From positions 5,675 to 69,674 of the forward strand of contig VXBM01000668.1 in assembly GCA_013400155.1 (NCBI GenBank): a stretch of DNA of 64,000 nt, read 5' to 3'. Below the pieces are notes generated by a model. The model saw only the letters and a program-made list of their open reading frames with translations, did no database searches and was not told where the DNA came from. This stretch comes from Helopsaltes ochotensis (lineage: Eukaryota; Chordata; Aves; Passeriformes; Locustellidae). This document shows, piece by piece, positions 41,615-53,335 of this stretch. Position 1 is the first letter of the stretch. The number at the start of each line of letters is the position of its first letter. The translations under genes and the position numbers were made by a program.

Positions 41615-44600
41615 CGCCCAGCCGATAAAGTGGGCAGCGGCCACTAGATGACACTGTGACGCGCACCCCCAATCCCATCGGCGCGGCAGATGTGCGGGAA
41701 AAGCAACGGCGTCACCACCTCCTCCATTCAGCATCACTACTTTCACCTGCTAATTAAACACGGAAGAGCAGCTGCTTGATAATTCAATACATAGCACCAC
41801 ACAAGCATCAAGCACAAGTATTCTGGGAGGGGCTAAATGGTTGGTGATAATTGGAGAGCAGTTTCTCATTAACAGAAATGATGTCTTCTCTGACACTGGA
41901 TACCTTGTACAGATTTGGACTCTGTTTAGTCCTGATGTTCTAAAATTAACGCCATGACTAAACCCCTCTGCTCAGAACTTGGGGTTTGTGGCCCATTTAC
42001 ATCTTTTGGAGACATGCCTCCAAGCAGAGTGCTAACTTTCCAAGCAGCCTTCACAAGCTGGAAAGATTTGGTCCCCTAGAGTTTTTGGTCCCTTGTTACG
42101 ATAAATTTCTCTCATCCCTCTGTAACGAAATGCTGGCTGTTGCTGGTTGTTTCTGGGAATACAGATTGAAGAACAAGATGACCTACTCCTGCTTCTTGGA
42201 ACTCAGGGGAGGACTTGGGCCAAACTGAGGAAGTCAAGCATGCTGTTGCAGATCTGAAAACAGTTTCCTTGCTTTCTGGTAAGCAGGACTGAAAACTTTG
42301 CAAAAGAATGTCGAAGACAGACTTCTCTTTCTCATGCACTGGTTTGTCAAAACTGGCTTGGGGGTTGTCATCACAGTGCAGGGATTTTCAGTGAACAAAG
42401 AGATGCCTTGTGTCACTTCAGCCAAGCCAGCTTGAGCACTCGAGAGTAACTCAGGTGCAAATGCTTGCTCTGTGTGTCTGCACTGAGCTCCCAGGATATG
42501 CTACCATTACCCCCTCCCACAGGCATTTTGCTAGCTCTGGTACCTCTGTCCACACCTGAAACAGTTGGGTGACAGGTGTAATGCTGCCATTGCAATACTG
42601 CTCATGAGCAGTGATCTTGCAACTGCAGAAGACATCTTGCTGTATTTGGGCTTCTCATTCTTTTGGGTTTGGATTGCTTTTGGTAGGTCTATTTGGTTAT
42701 TTACTTCATTGGTTTTCTGATGTGCCCTGACAGTTGTCTCCAACAGATTCAAAACCAGCTGAGTAAGTGCTTGTGCTGCTACAAAGAAGCTTCAGAAGGA
42801 GCAAAAGGAAAAAAAGGAACTGTGTTTGTATTCTTGATGTACATTCCCTCTGCTCCCTCTTCTGCCAAAGCCTGCTTACCAGGATAAGAAAGTGGCAGGT
42901 AGATAACCTTTTCTTTCCAGGTGCCTGCACACATCTGTTCCTGCTCTAGTTTGCAGACACACAATGAAAATAAGAGTTTTATTCTCAGTTTTACTAAAGG
43001 ACAGTGAGAGCACACTATCCTTGTATACAATAGCATATGGTGCTCACTGGCTTTGCTGGCTGCCTCTTGCACTAACAGTTTCTCTGCTGCAAAATGAATC
43101 CAAATGACTATTTGCAGGTAGAGGGTTTTGCACCTAGAGGGCAGGTGTGGAGGGTTCCTGAGCTCTGTTCAAGCGCTCTGATACCAGTTGAGTGGTACTG
43201 CCAGTCATCTTGCTAATTTATTTCAGGTCTAACCAGCAAAGATCCTACATTGAGCTGAAGGCTACAGTAAAAGGGAGTGTTGAGTATTGACATGGGCAAC
43301 TGAAAACCAGAAACACCTGGGTTTAGAAACACATTTTCAAATTATCGATTTACAAATGATTCCTTAACTGAAAAATTTAAAACTTGTAAAATGAGAATAG
43401 GAAACTGTTTGGCTTTTAATATTCAGAGGGAAAATATGTGAGGAGATATGCCTTAGGCAAGACCTAGTTTACTGCTAGAAGGCATGCCTGGAAAAAAACC
43501 CAAAAGCTGGATGAAATCTGTTTGTCATTTAGCAGTGCCCCAGACATAGCTAAGTCACATTTGGAGCTCAAATTTTCTCTAGTTTCATTGCAGGAGGAAG
43601 GGGAAAATGAAGGATGACTGGGAAAGGGCAAGCCAAAATCACTATTCATGCATCACTAACAACAGCTAAGAATATTACAGCAAATTATTTCAGTATAGGT
43701 GCCTGCTGTGGAACCAGACAGAGCCACCTGGCACACACAGCAATTTTGCGCATTTCAAGTAAGAGCAGTCTTTGCCCTCAAAGTTAACTGTATTGACTTT
43801 CTCATTTCTTTTTTTTAAATGCTAATACACTATCAGATACATGCTTGTCTGAGCCATGCAGGCTAAAATTTCTAGGGAGAGGAGAATGATGAGATACAAC
43901 CCATTTTACTGCAGGATTGCTACTCAGCAGCCATGTCCAAGACAAGACCCATATAAACCTGGGGTTTGTATCCCACTGTGCCAGCTTTCAGCTGTCACTT
44001 TATAGTACCGGCTTTTTACAGCAGAGATTACATATCCTCATATGTTTGAACACTCCTGATGTACAGGGAGATGCCCCTCATTCCAACAAGTGCTAGTAGT
44101 CCCTAACACTGTGTGAGTTTCAACCTGCTTTCTGTTCCTCAGCACTGTGCCTGTAAAGCAGACACAAGCAGTGCAGACAAACGCTTCCCCAGGCATTGCC
44201 CTTAACCTGGGTGGTCCTGGAGCTGATCAGCGCCCCTTTGCACAAAAGGGTTCTCATAGAAACGGAGCCAGCCATAAAGGCCCCTTGCAACCTCCTCAGG
44301 TCTGAGGTCAATTTTGGTGACTTGTATCACCTCATCATAGCATCTCACATATTATATAATTCCAGCACATGAGTTGAGAAGTCTTGGCATAAAGCACTTA
44401 TCTTGAATTATACTGAAACAGAGGCATACAGATCCAAAGATTAACCGCCAAGTTTTGCAAAGAGTAGCTTGTCTCTAATATATCAGTATTGAGTGCTTAT
44501 AAAAAGAGGCACAGAGCTGTACTCAAAAAGGTCAAGTAGAATCCCCAATGATTTGAATTCCCTTTGAATAAGGGAATTCCTTATGAGTAAGTGCAGGTGT

Positions 44601-47600
44601 TAATTTGAAAGAGAGAGGGGATAGGAAGAGAAGAAAAAGGTCAAAAAAACCCTAAAGGGTAATGAAAACTTATAATCTGAAACCAGTAATGCAGCGTGAC
44701 TCTCAGAAATATGTGCAAAAACCACATCTGGGCAGCAGAGAAGTTTTTATGGCAATGAGCAGATAATGTTTTAATTGCTTCCTCCTGCTCTCAAGAAAAA
44801 GGCTTTGTAAGTACATGGGATACATCTCTGATACCTTCTTCTTGTGGGAACAGTGCTTGGGACACTGTGTTTTTGATTCATTCACACGGACTGGAATCAA
44901 AATGGCAACATTTGTGGTTATCAAGTGGAGGATTATTGTTTTGTTCAGCTCTAACCTTGAAAGGAATGACAAAAATAATTTCAAGAAAGGATTAATTCTT
45001 TTTTTCTTTGTCTTCTTCTAACAGAGAGCAGAACTGTATTCTGGAGAATTTTAAAAGTTGTTTCTATTTCCTAGAGTGCTGTGACTTTAGGTCCTGTAAG
45101 AGCAGTGTACCTACTGGAACCATGCCATTACAAGGGTATGTGGTCAGTTTGGAGTACTTTTGTAAGAGGACAGAATGATTTGATGAATTTTCAGTGTTTG
45201 TTTTGGATCAAATTCTTCATAAAGGTTTGGTCAGAAAAGTCAAAGAGAAGGAGTCAGCTGGGGTACTTTAAACTTTGTATCAACATCTGGTATCTTCACC
45301 AGCATCAAAAACTGCAGAGAAGATCAAAGCTCTCAGTAATGAAGGACTGATCTGGGGTAACCTCTGAAGGCAGACCCCAAAATGGAGGAGATAAACAAGG
45401 CAATTCCTCATTTTGCTGAAGTCCAGCTATGCTTGCTGATAGAAGGAAAAGAGCAGCAGTATATTAGAATTCTGTGCAGTGCCTGCACACATGTCTGGCT
45501 GTGTACAAATACTCATCAGCTTAATCTCTTAAGGCCACCTGTCTGACTTGCAAAAAAATTCTAGGATCATGCAAAATCTGTTACAAAGGTCTTAGGGGTG
45601 GCAGTGATTTCAGGGTATGTGCAGGTGAATATGTAGATGCCATTGACGCCATGATGATTTTTTACCTTTTATATAGCTTTCATGAATCCTCAGTGCTCTT
45701 AACTTGCATATTTGTAATTCCTTAAATCTGACAACTAAATATGCTGAGCCAGGTAACCAAACATCCTAGAGGCACTGAAATTGGAGGCAGGAAAGCCCTA
45801 TGCTATCTTAAGAAACCAAGGTCCTCTCTAAAATACTTCCTGTAAACTAGGATTAAGCCCATCCAAGAAGGAATTCTTCAGGATGGGACAGTATCATGCT
45901 ATTCATTCAAGCCTCTCATTAGGGCATCTTTATCAGATATGCTAATTTGCAAAGCCAATAAAATTGTATACACAATCTATCAGGAGTGTACATTTCAGCA
46001 TGCTCCATCTTGGAGAACTGTTGCACCATAAAAATCCTTATTAAATACTGATGTAAAAACCCATTATCCCTTAACTGAGCCTGGCTCTCAATTTTAAGAC
46101 CGAAAAACAAGGCATCACCTCAGCTCAGGAAAGAAGACAGATGTGACATTTACTCCTGGACTGTATGTCTGAAAAAATGAAACAGCTTTTGCTGCTGCTG
46201 GTTGCCAGTAAAGTATGGACATAGCAGCAAAGCATTTCCATTGCACATCCTAGTGGTGTCCAGCATTCAAAATGAGTATTTCTAATGAAAGTTTAAACTG
46301 ACAATGAGCATTTTATAGTATATTTAGTTGTGCTTAGCACAGTATAGCTCTAAGGCTAAATACAGTTTCTATGTGAGGAAAAAAAATCTACTAAAAATTC
46401 AAGTCCACTCTCATCCAGTGAGATGCTTGTATTCCATTGCAAAAGCTCCACATGGGACTCGCTAAGCAAAGCTGTCTGATGTTTCTGATTCCTACAGTTT
46501 CACTTGTGGAATTCCTCAGTGCTTTGGACACTTCCAGGTGGATTGTGAGACACCATAAGCAGGCCTGGGAACATGAAAGAATTCAGTTCATTAGAAGTAT
46601 TTATGTAGAAATACCAGTTCCTACCTAGAATCCAACAATAGGAATCCCAAGGTCCTTGTGTTTTCTGGTCTGTTATCATGGCAAACCAGACATCCTTGGC
46701 ACAGAAAGTAAAAGGGAAGGTAAGAAGAAATTATTTTGGTCTTTCTTCATAAATTAGGGAGCAGCAAGACTGTCTTTCTCTGTTTGATTTTAAAAGCTTT
46801 ATTTGGATATCATGCTGAACACAGCCAGTAAGCAACTCTGTATCATGTTGAACCACCACTGAACAAAAGGAGGCAGAAAAACAGCAGAAAAGAAAGCGTA
46901 CTGAAAGGTCCTGACATGTACCAGTGTACAGATTTAATATTTGACTATGTATGCATCACATACGTTCCATATGTGTCTACTGATGAGCAAGTAACTGATA
47001 TATGTAAGTTTTAATCACTGTAGTGTTTTAGTTCCAAGTGTAAGCCTGAACCACCAAACCTGCAAGGAGCTACTGTGGCATGTAGTGGGTTGCCCAAGCC
47101 TTAGTAATGACATGTTCAAGCAAAGTAAAGCATTCCTCAAATGGATGAAGTGTGTTAGGAATAGCACTGAAATAAGTTAAAAACACAGTCTTAGCGGGCT
47201 TTCAGTAGTTTACAAAAGAGTGAAAAATTCTGAGGACATTAATGGCAGTTAAATGTCTCCTAATATAACAGTTTTAACACTCAGGAGTTCTGCTCTAGTA
47301 TGTCACCATTGAATTCAAGTTCGGTAACCACTGTTCAGTGGTCAAACTTCTCCTGGTCTGTTCCAGACACCCTTTTTACAATGGCAGAGAAAGGCACTGC
47401 ATGAGGCCACACAACCATCTCTTCCCTATTTCAGAGGATTTTGTGACTTTCAGCATCAAATTTTATCATATTATGTGTTGGGAAAATTCACCAATTTTTC
47501 TGTTTATCACTGTGGTTTATCCAATGGCCTAATTAGCTGTGAGAACTGTGTCTCCCTTGTCTGGCTCTGACCTTGAATTACTTTGGGTAAGAAAATTTTT

Positions 47601-48633
47601 ATTTCTCAGCTTTCTTTTATCCATCAGGAAGATGTTAATGTTGAAGTTTTTTCCTCATGGCTTTAAAGGAAGTATCACCTATGAATTCTTCTGGTGTAGA
47701 GGAGAGAAAGAATAAGAAACCCAATTATAGCAGGCTCCTTAGAGACAGATTCATCCACACCAAAACTTTATAAACCTAGCTAAAATCTTTCTTTCTCATT
47801 CTGTCTGTGGAATAACAGCATGTGGGTTTGAGAAACAGTATTGTTCTAAACCAGAACAGTATAGGTTATTAATTATCAAGATAATTCTAAGAAAAGAATA
47901 TTTTCAACTGGTGACCATGACCTTCAAAGGACATTCAAATTCTGTTGTGTACCTCTTTGCACATACAGACAGAGTTGCCACATCCTAATCACTGAGAGCC
48001 TGGTCATCTTACATTTGCAGTATTTGCTGTATTTGCAGAGGAGACAAATACCAAAACACCCACTGAAAGATAAAATGCAGGTGTTTTTTACATACTGCTG
48101 CATATGAAGGCATTTTCTAACATAATTCCAAAACTACCGAGGCTTTTATCTATACTGTGTCCTTGGGTATAGATACAGGCCTTAAGGCAAGAAAACAGGA
48201 AGTAGTAACAGAATTAAAGTTTTAATTTTGGACTTCAGCTCTACAAAGATGGAGAAGACATCACAGAAGAGGCACCTTGTGCACTCACGGGATATGCGTC
48301 TGAGTAACACTTAATAGAGGAAAGTTTATTGAACTGTTTTTTAACTGAAGTGTGGAGAAACAAGATGATTAGATCAAGGACTTACATGATTAAGCACAGA
48401 ATCTCCCAGGTCCCACTGAAATACCTGGCATGCAGTCTGTATTTCATCAAATGCATAGGGAGAAGCTCCTGTGGGAGCACGGGGAGGTCACTCTTGTAAC
48501 AGGATAAAACCTAGCACAGCTAACACAGCACCGTAGGACTCAAGAGTGAGGAAAGTTATCCTCAAGAAGAGCCAAAGTCTCATAAAGATGAAATATCTAG
48601 CCAGCTAGGTTACCAGCTTACAAGCTAGCCTGC
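41614..48633. other. Intergenic, no gene recognised
   Basis: About 7 kb without a supportable exon, RNA gene or clear repeat family; frames are all under 100 codons. It contains a 10-bp stem / 5-nt loop inverted repeat at 44555-44579. Confidence 0.5.
44555..44579. repeat. Perfect short hairpin (10-bp stem, 5-nt loop)
   Basis: GAATTCCCTT, loop TGAAT, AAGGGAATTC. No T-run or gene context makes it a terminator; function unknown. Confidence 0.7.
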
Positions 48634-50166
48634 TGTATTGGTTTGGCATAGATGGTAGAAACTGATAAGTGATCTCCTTTAAAATTGACAGCCAGATTAG
48701 CCAATGGAATGCAGGTATGCACCTCTGGGAAAACAAGGTTAAATACAGGTAAATTTCGGTCTGTGCCTGTTTTTTCACTCCTAGTCTGCCTGAGGTGAGC
48801 AGCCGTGGGCCCGGCTCGTGCCCCGCTGCCCCTGGCCAGGCCTGGCTGCGTTCTGCCTCTGCTGCAGCCCGGGCGGAGCGTGGAGCCGGGCCCAGCCCTG
48901 AGCCGGGTGCTGCCTGCACGGAAGGGGAGAGGGGGAGGAGAGCCCCGAGAGAGGGGATGCCCCCGGCCCGCCACCGAGCATGGAGGCTGCCGTGCACAGA
49001 AAGGGAAGAGGGGGAGGAGCGCCCTGGGCCGAGGGAAATGTTCCGCGGGCCCCTCCCCGGAACAGCACCAAGCCCAGACTGGGTCGGGCCCACCCCTGTG
49101 AGATCCAGGGGTGGGGAGGGGGAGAGAAGCCCGGCCACGTGGAGATCTCAGCCACCATTTCCCGAGCTTTTTGCTTCACCGGCATGGTTTCAGGATTTTC
49201 GAGACTGCCTCCCTGGCAGAGACCACGTGGCCATCTGCAGGCCCAGGGAAGGAATGTTAACTCTTTCCTGACACAGACTGAGACCTTTTTAGACTCTAAC
49301 CCTTCTCAAAGAGAGAGGAAAGGCCAAATTAGAGATATGTAAGGGACAATATGAAGATATCAAAGTCGGTAAAGGAAGAGTGACTTCTTACGCGGAAGAG
49401 ATGGTGAGTTGCTTTAATTTTAGGCTGAAAATCTCCTTTGATTTGTGGTAATAAACTAGTATTCCTTTAAATCGTGAACTCTGATTTAGGGAAATGTTTT
49501 TATAGTTTCCAAGTGAAGGGTAGTTGATTTATTCAAGTAGATTTTAGACTAAAAAACTGTGAGCTGGTGATCTTATGAGCTATGTGAACAAAGTGAGATG
49601 AGAAGAAACTCCAGCACCAGGGAGGAAGAAAATATTTGTTTCCTGAAGATGAAAAAGTCCTTTTTGTTGTGGAGCTATGCATCTTTAAAAAAGGTTGAAA
49701 CCCCAGTGGGGGTCCACGGCCCACATGCAGTCATGGAAAAGGCGGCTGGTTTTGGAGGTTTCCACAATTACAAGTTTCCCAGGCGGGCTGCTTTTGTGGG
49801 GTTGGGAGCCACAGACCGTGTCTCTTGTAAAAGGTTGCCATAACGAGGAGAGACTTTCTCTCTTTGAAGCTGAATGAAAGACTATTTTATAAGTGGTACT
49901 GACTCAAAGTTCTGAGTTCTGTTTTTTTACATTGTTTGTAAGAAAGTAAACTGTTGGTATGGGGAAGGGTGATGCTTTTGAGAGGTTTCAATTTTGTTCT
50001 CTTTTTTATGTGTGTTAATAAATCTAACTGGTTTGTTTGTTTTTTTTTAATCTTTTAAGTTAAGCCTGTTTTGCTTTTATTCTAATCCTATTCCACACTA
50101 AAGAACTATTTGAACCACTACACAAAAATTTAGCAAACAAAATTCGGTTGACGTGAAACCACTACA
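48634..50166 (+). mobile_element. Probable ERVL-like LTR, about 1.5 kb, with GC-rich core
   Basis: Starts TGTATTGGTTTGGCAT, the type of opening seen in songbird ERVL LTRs. A U3-like block follows with AGCCAATGG and CACCTCTGGGAAAAC and then TTAAATA. A GC-rich section at 48780-49130 precedes purine-rich sequence, GTTAATAAA (about 50013-50022), a block TAAGCCTGTTTTGC and an ending AAACCACTACA (TG...CA termini). Flanks CCTGC and TCTTT do not match, so the insertion is old or an edge is wrong. No gag or pol frame is present. Confidence 0.55.
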
Positions 50167-51354
50167 TCTTTTGGTGTTTCTGCCCAGTTACAAATTTTAA
50201 CCCTTTACATCTGGTCTTCTAGGGACTGATGGCAAGCAACTGGTGGTCTGTATTTTGCATCTGAGTGAAACAATTGCCATTTGCATTTAAAATTGTTGGT
50301 GACAAAATAAAGTAGTAAAACACATGTTACCCACTGCTCCAGTCTGTGCACTGTTGCTGTGAAATGCTGGCAGGATAGGTACAGCTTTGTCACCAGAACT
50401 AGACTGGTGCCAAACTCCAAGACACGCTTTCCTAGTTTGGTAGTGACTATTATGACAGCTGCAAGGTACTCTTCAGGTTCTTGTCTTCAGTGGTGTACTT
50501 CTTGCAACCTTTTTGCATGGTCATTGGCTGTCTGCCTGCTTTCACAAGCAGTGAAGTCATTTGCTCCCATCAAAATGGTCCTCAAAATGATCTTCATTTT
50601 CCCCAACAGCTTATCCAATTCACAGGTATTGCTTGGTGCCACTGAAAACGTCCACAACCCACTGGAATTTTAGACTTTTAGATCCAGGTTATATTCTCAG
50701 TAAGCATTGTTTATGAAAGTGCACATAGCTAAAGGAAAGTTGGAAGTGAACCAGGTGATCAGAAACCAGGAAGACCTTTGTACCAGGAACAAAGGGTGCA
50801 CATGCCTGTAAGGTGTCAAGCAGAGGCTGTATAATGCAACTGGCATGGGAGTGAGGTAGTGCCAGGAATGAGGTTAGCACTTCCTCCTTTCAACACCTTC
50901 TGGTTCATTCCTGTCTTTCCTAGCACCTTAAGCTGCTATAGTGTGGACCCTCATGGCCTTTGAAACAGACTGAGAAGGTAATTCACCACATAAACGTTTA
51001 AGATTTGTGGGGCTGAGGCAGACATATGGGAGCTATGGTATAAGACAGTGGAGAAGACAGGTGTTGGACTGGTAAAGGGAAAAGATGAAGGAATGCCATG
51101 AGCACAGTAGAGGGAAAACTCTGAAAAAATGAAAGCAGGTGGGAGAAAGTGACAAAGATGGTGCTATTATCATGGATGGAATCTAGGGATAGGCCAGGAA
51201 GTCATAGTAAGAAAGGCAGAAACAAAATGCATGATATATGTGCCCTGTGCATTTGAACTAGGGAAGGAACACAGCCAGGTTTGCCAGTCTTTCATTTCAA
51301 CACTGGCCTGCTTTCATGAAGTAGCAGGAAGCACATGATAACAGGATGAAAAGT
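50167..51354. other. Intergenic, no gene recognised
   Basis: No exon or repeat family recognised. Confidence 0.5.
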
Positions 51355-51818
51355 CCTCGTGGTGTGGACGGACTAAGACACTTGTCTGGACTACAGGGCC
51401 TTGAGAGGAAGCCATATGAGAAGTGGCTGAGGTCCCTGGGTCTGTACAGCTTGGAGGAGACTGAGGGGAACCCTCATTGCAGTCTACAATACTCTCATGA
51501 GCAGAAGAGGAGGGGCAGATACTGATCTCTTTATCTGTGATGACCAGTGACAAGAGCCGAAGGCACAGAATGAGGTTTTGTCAGGGGAGGTTTAGGCTGG
51601 ACATTAAAGAGAGGTTCTTAACCCAGAGAGAGTGGTTGGACACTGAACAGGCTCCCCAGGGAAGTGGTCACAGCACCAAGCCCAAGAAAGTTCAAGAAGC
51701 ATTGGAAAACGCTCTCAGGCACATGGTGTCATGCATGGGGTGTCCTGTGCAGGGCCAGGAGTTTCACTTGACGATCCTTGTGAGTCCCTTCCAACTCAAG
51801 CTATTCTGTGATTCTGTG
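51355..51818 (+). mobile_element. CR1 LINE 3' part
   Basis: Sense CR1: CAGGGGAGGTTTAGGCTGGA, CAGGCTCCCCAGGGAAGTGG, CTCTCAGGCACATGGTGTCA, GGTGTCCTGTGCAGGGCCAG and a TTCTGTGATTCTGTGA end. The 5' part (TACAGCTTGGAGGAGACTGA) is the C-terminal ORF2 region with frame damage. Confidence 0.92.
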
Positions 51819-52079
51819 AGTAGGACAACACACGGCATTCCGTGGGCATCCTCTTTACAAAGCTAGAGTTTAACTGAAGGACACTTCTGGCAGTCCTCTT
51901 GCAGGCCTGACGAAGGCGGAACGCGGAAAAAAAACCACGAAGGAAACACTCCAGTCCTGTGCCTGGAGTCGCAGCTCCCCAAAACTGGCAGAATGAGTAA
52001 CGCGATCAGTGACGGAACGCCAGCTGTTCTCTGCTTCTCTTTCTCCGCTCCTTTTACATAAAAAAGCTGATGAATGCGT

Positions 52080-53110
52080 GTCCTTCGGGTCAGGCCGGTG
52101 CTGGGTTCCGTTAACTCGGCCGCTTCCTTGCCCCGGGCGGAGCCCGCCCTGGCCCGGCAGCCCGCGCGGGAGGGCCGCCGCCCTGCCGGGGAGTTTCCNN
52201 NNNNNNNNNNNNNNNNNNNNNNNNNNNNNNNNNNNNNNNNNNNNNNNNNNNNNNNNNNNNNNNNNNNNNNNNNNNNNNNNNNNNNNNNNNNNNNNNNNNN
52301 NNNNNNNNNNNNNNNNNNNNNNNNNNNNNNNNNNNNNNNNNNNNNNNNNNNNNNNNNNNNNNNNNNNNNNNNNNNNNNNNNNNNNNNNNNNNNNNNNNNN
52401 NNNNNNNNNNNNNNNNNNNNNNNNNNNNNNNNNNNNNNNNNNNNNNNNNNNNNNNNNNNNNNNNNNNNNNNNNNNNNNNNNNNNNNNNNNNNNNNNNNNN
52501 NNNNNNNNNNNNNNNNNNNNNNNNNNNNNNNNNNNNNNNNNNNNNNNNNNNNNNNNNNNNNNNNNNNNNNNNNNNNNNNNNNNNNNNNNNNNNNNNNNNN
52601 NNNNNNNNNNNNNNNNNNNNNNNNNNNNNNNNNNNNNNNNNNNNNNNNNNNNNNNNNNNNNNNNNNNNNNNNNNNNNNNNNNNNNNNNNNNNNNNNNNNN
52701 NNNNNNNNNNNNNNNNNNNNNNNNNNNNNNNNNNNNNNNNNNNNNNNNNNNNNNNNNNNNNNNNNNNNNNNNNNNNNNNNNNNNNNNNNNNNNNNNNNNN
52801 NNNNNNNNNNNNNNNNNNNNNNNNNNNNNNNNNNNNNNNNNNNNNNNNNNNNNNNNNNNNNNNNNNNNNNNNNNNNNNNNNNNNCCGCGGCGGGTCCGGC
52901 CGGGTTCCGCGCCCCAGGCCCCCCTTGGGTGCCGGGGAAGCGGGGCCCGGGGCAGAAGTGTGCGGGCAGCCTGCCTAGCTCTGACGAGAGGTGGCGGCTC
53001 CGGGATCTGCCCGTTCTCCTTCGGTTTTGCCTTGCGGCCGAGGAGGCCGGTGCTGGTGTAGTAGTGGCATGTTTTGAGGCCGCCGGAGAAACGTGTTCTG
53101 TGTGCTGCTT
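52080..53110 (+). promoter_or_regulatory. Third CpG island, interrupted by an assembly gap
   Basis: Very GC- and CpG-rich sequence on both sides of the gap (52085-52198 and 52885-53050), followed by AT-rich intron-like DNA. This is the usual profile of a housekeeping promoter and first exon. The plus strand is favoured because a clean donor (AAAAG|GTAACT) lies at 53335/53336 and the DNA to the right is intron-like. In human, POMK follows FNTA on the same strand, so POMK is a candidate by synteny only; no POMK protein sequence is seen. Confidence 0.6.
52199..52884. other. Assembly gap (686 N)
   Basis: Run of unresolved bases inside the CpG island, probably GC-rich sequence that failed to assemble. 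It may hide the transcription start and start codon of the next gene. Confidence 0.99.
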
Positions 53111-53335
53111 GCCTCTGGTCCCGTTGTGTTTACTGCCGTGGAGGACTTCAGTGGGTAGTTAGTCAGAAGGAGAAGGGTGGAGGAAGAGATGGAAGCTAAG
53201 AAAGGAATTTCTACAGGAAGAAGATAAGAATATGAAACCAGGAGAGAAAGTTGCTCGGTTTTTCTACACTTGTTTACCAGTGGGTAAAGTGTTTCGACTA
53301 GTCTTCTATAAAACCAGGGGTTGTCATCTGAAAAG
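52885..53335 (+). other. Candidate first exon of an unidentified gene (right part)
   Basis: From the gap edge to donor AAAAG|GTAACT. A second donor, GTGG|GTAAAG, lies at 53283/53284. An ATG at 53232 (MKPGEKVARFFYTCLPVGKV...) stays open to the 53335 donor for 34 codons, with a stop upstream in frame at 53160. I do not recognise the peptide; the segment may equally be 5' UTR. Confidence 0.3.

Noticed and set aside
41405..41746. Polyalanine or polycysteine/polyleucine ORFs over the CTG repeat
   Set aside because: Produced by the microsatellite itself; no exon signals nearby.
48605..49342. Overlapping 118-177-codon ORFs on both strands at 48.6-49.3 kb
   Set aside because: They lie in the GC-rich core of an LTR-like element and have no gag, pol, env or host-gene resemblance.
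52009..53162. 350- and 362-codon ORFs across the assembly gap
   Set aside because: Most residues are X translated from Ns; openness across a gap is meaningless.
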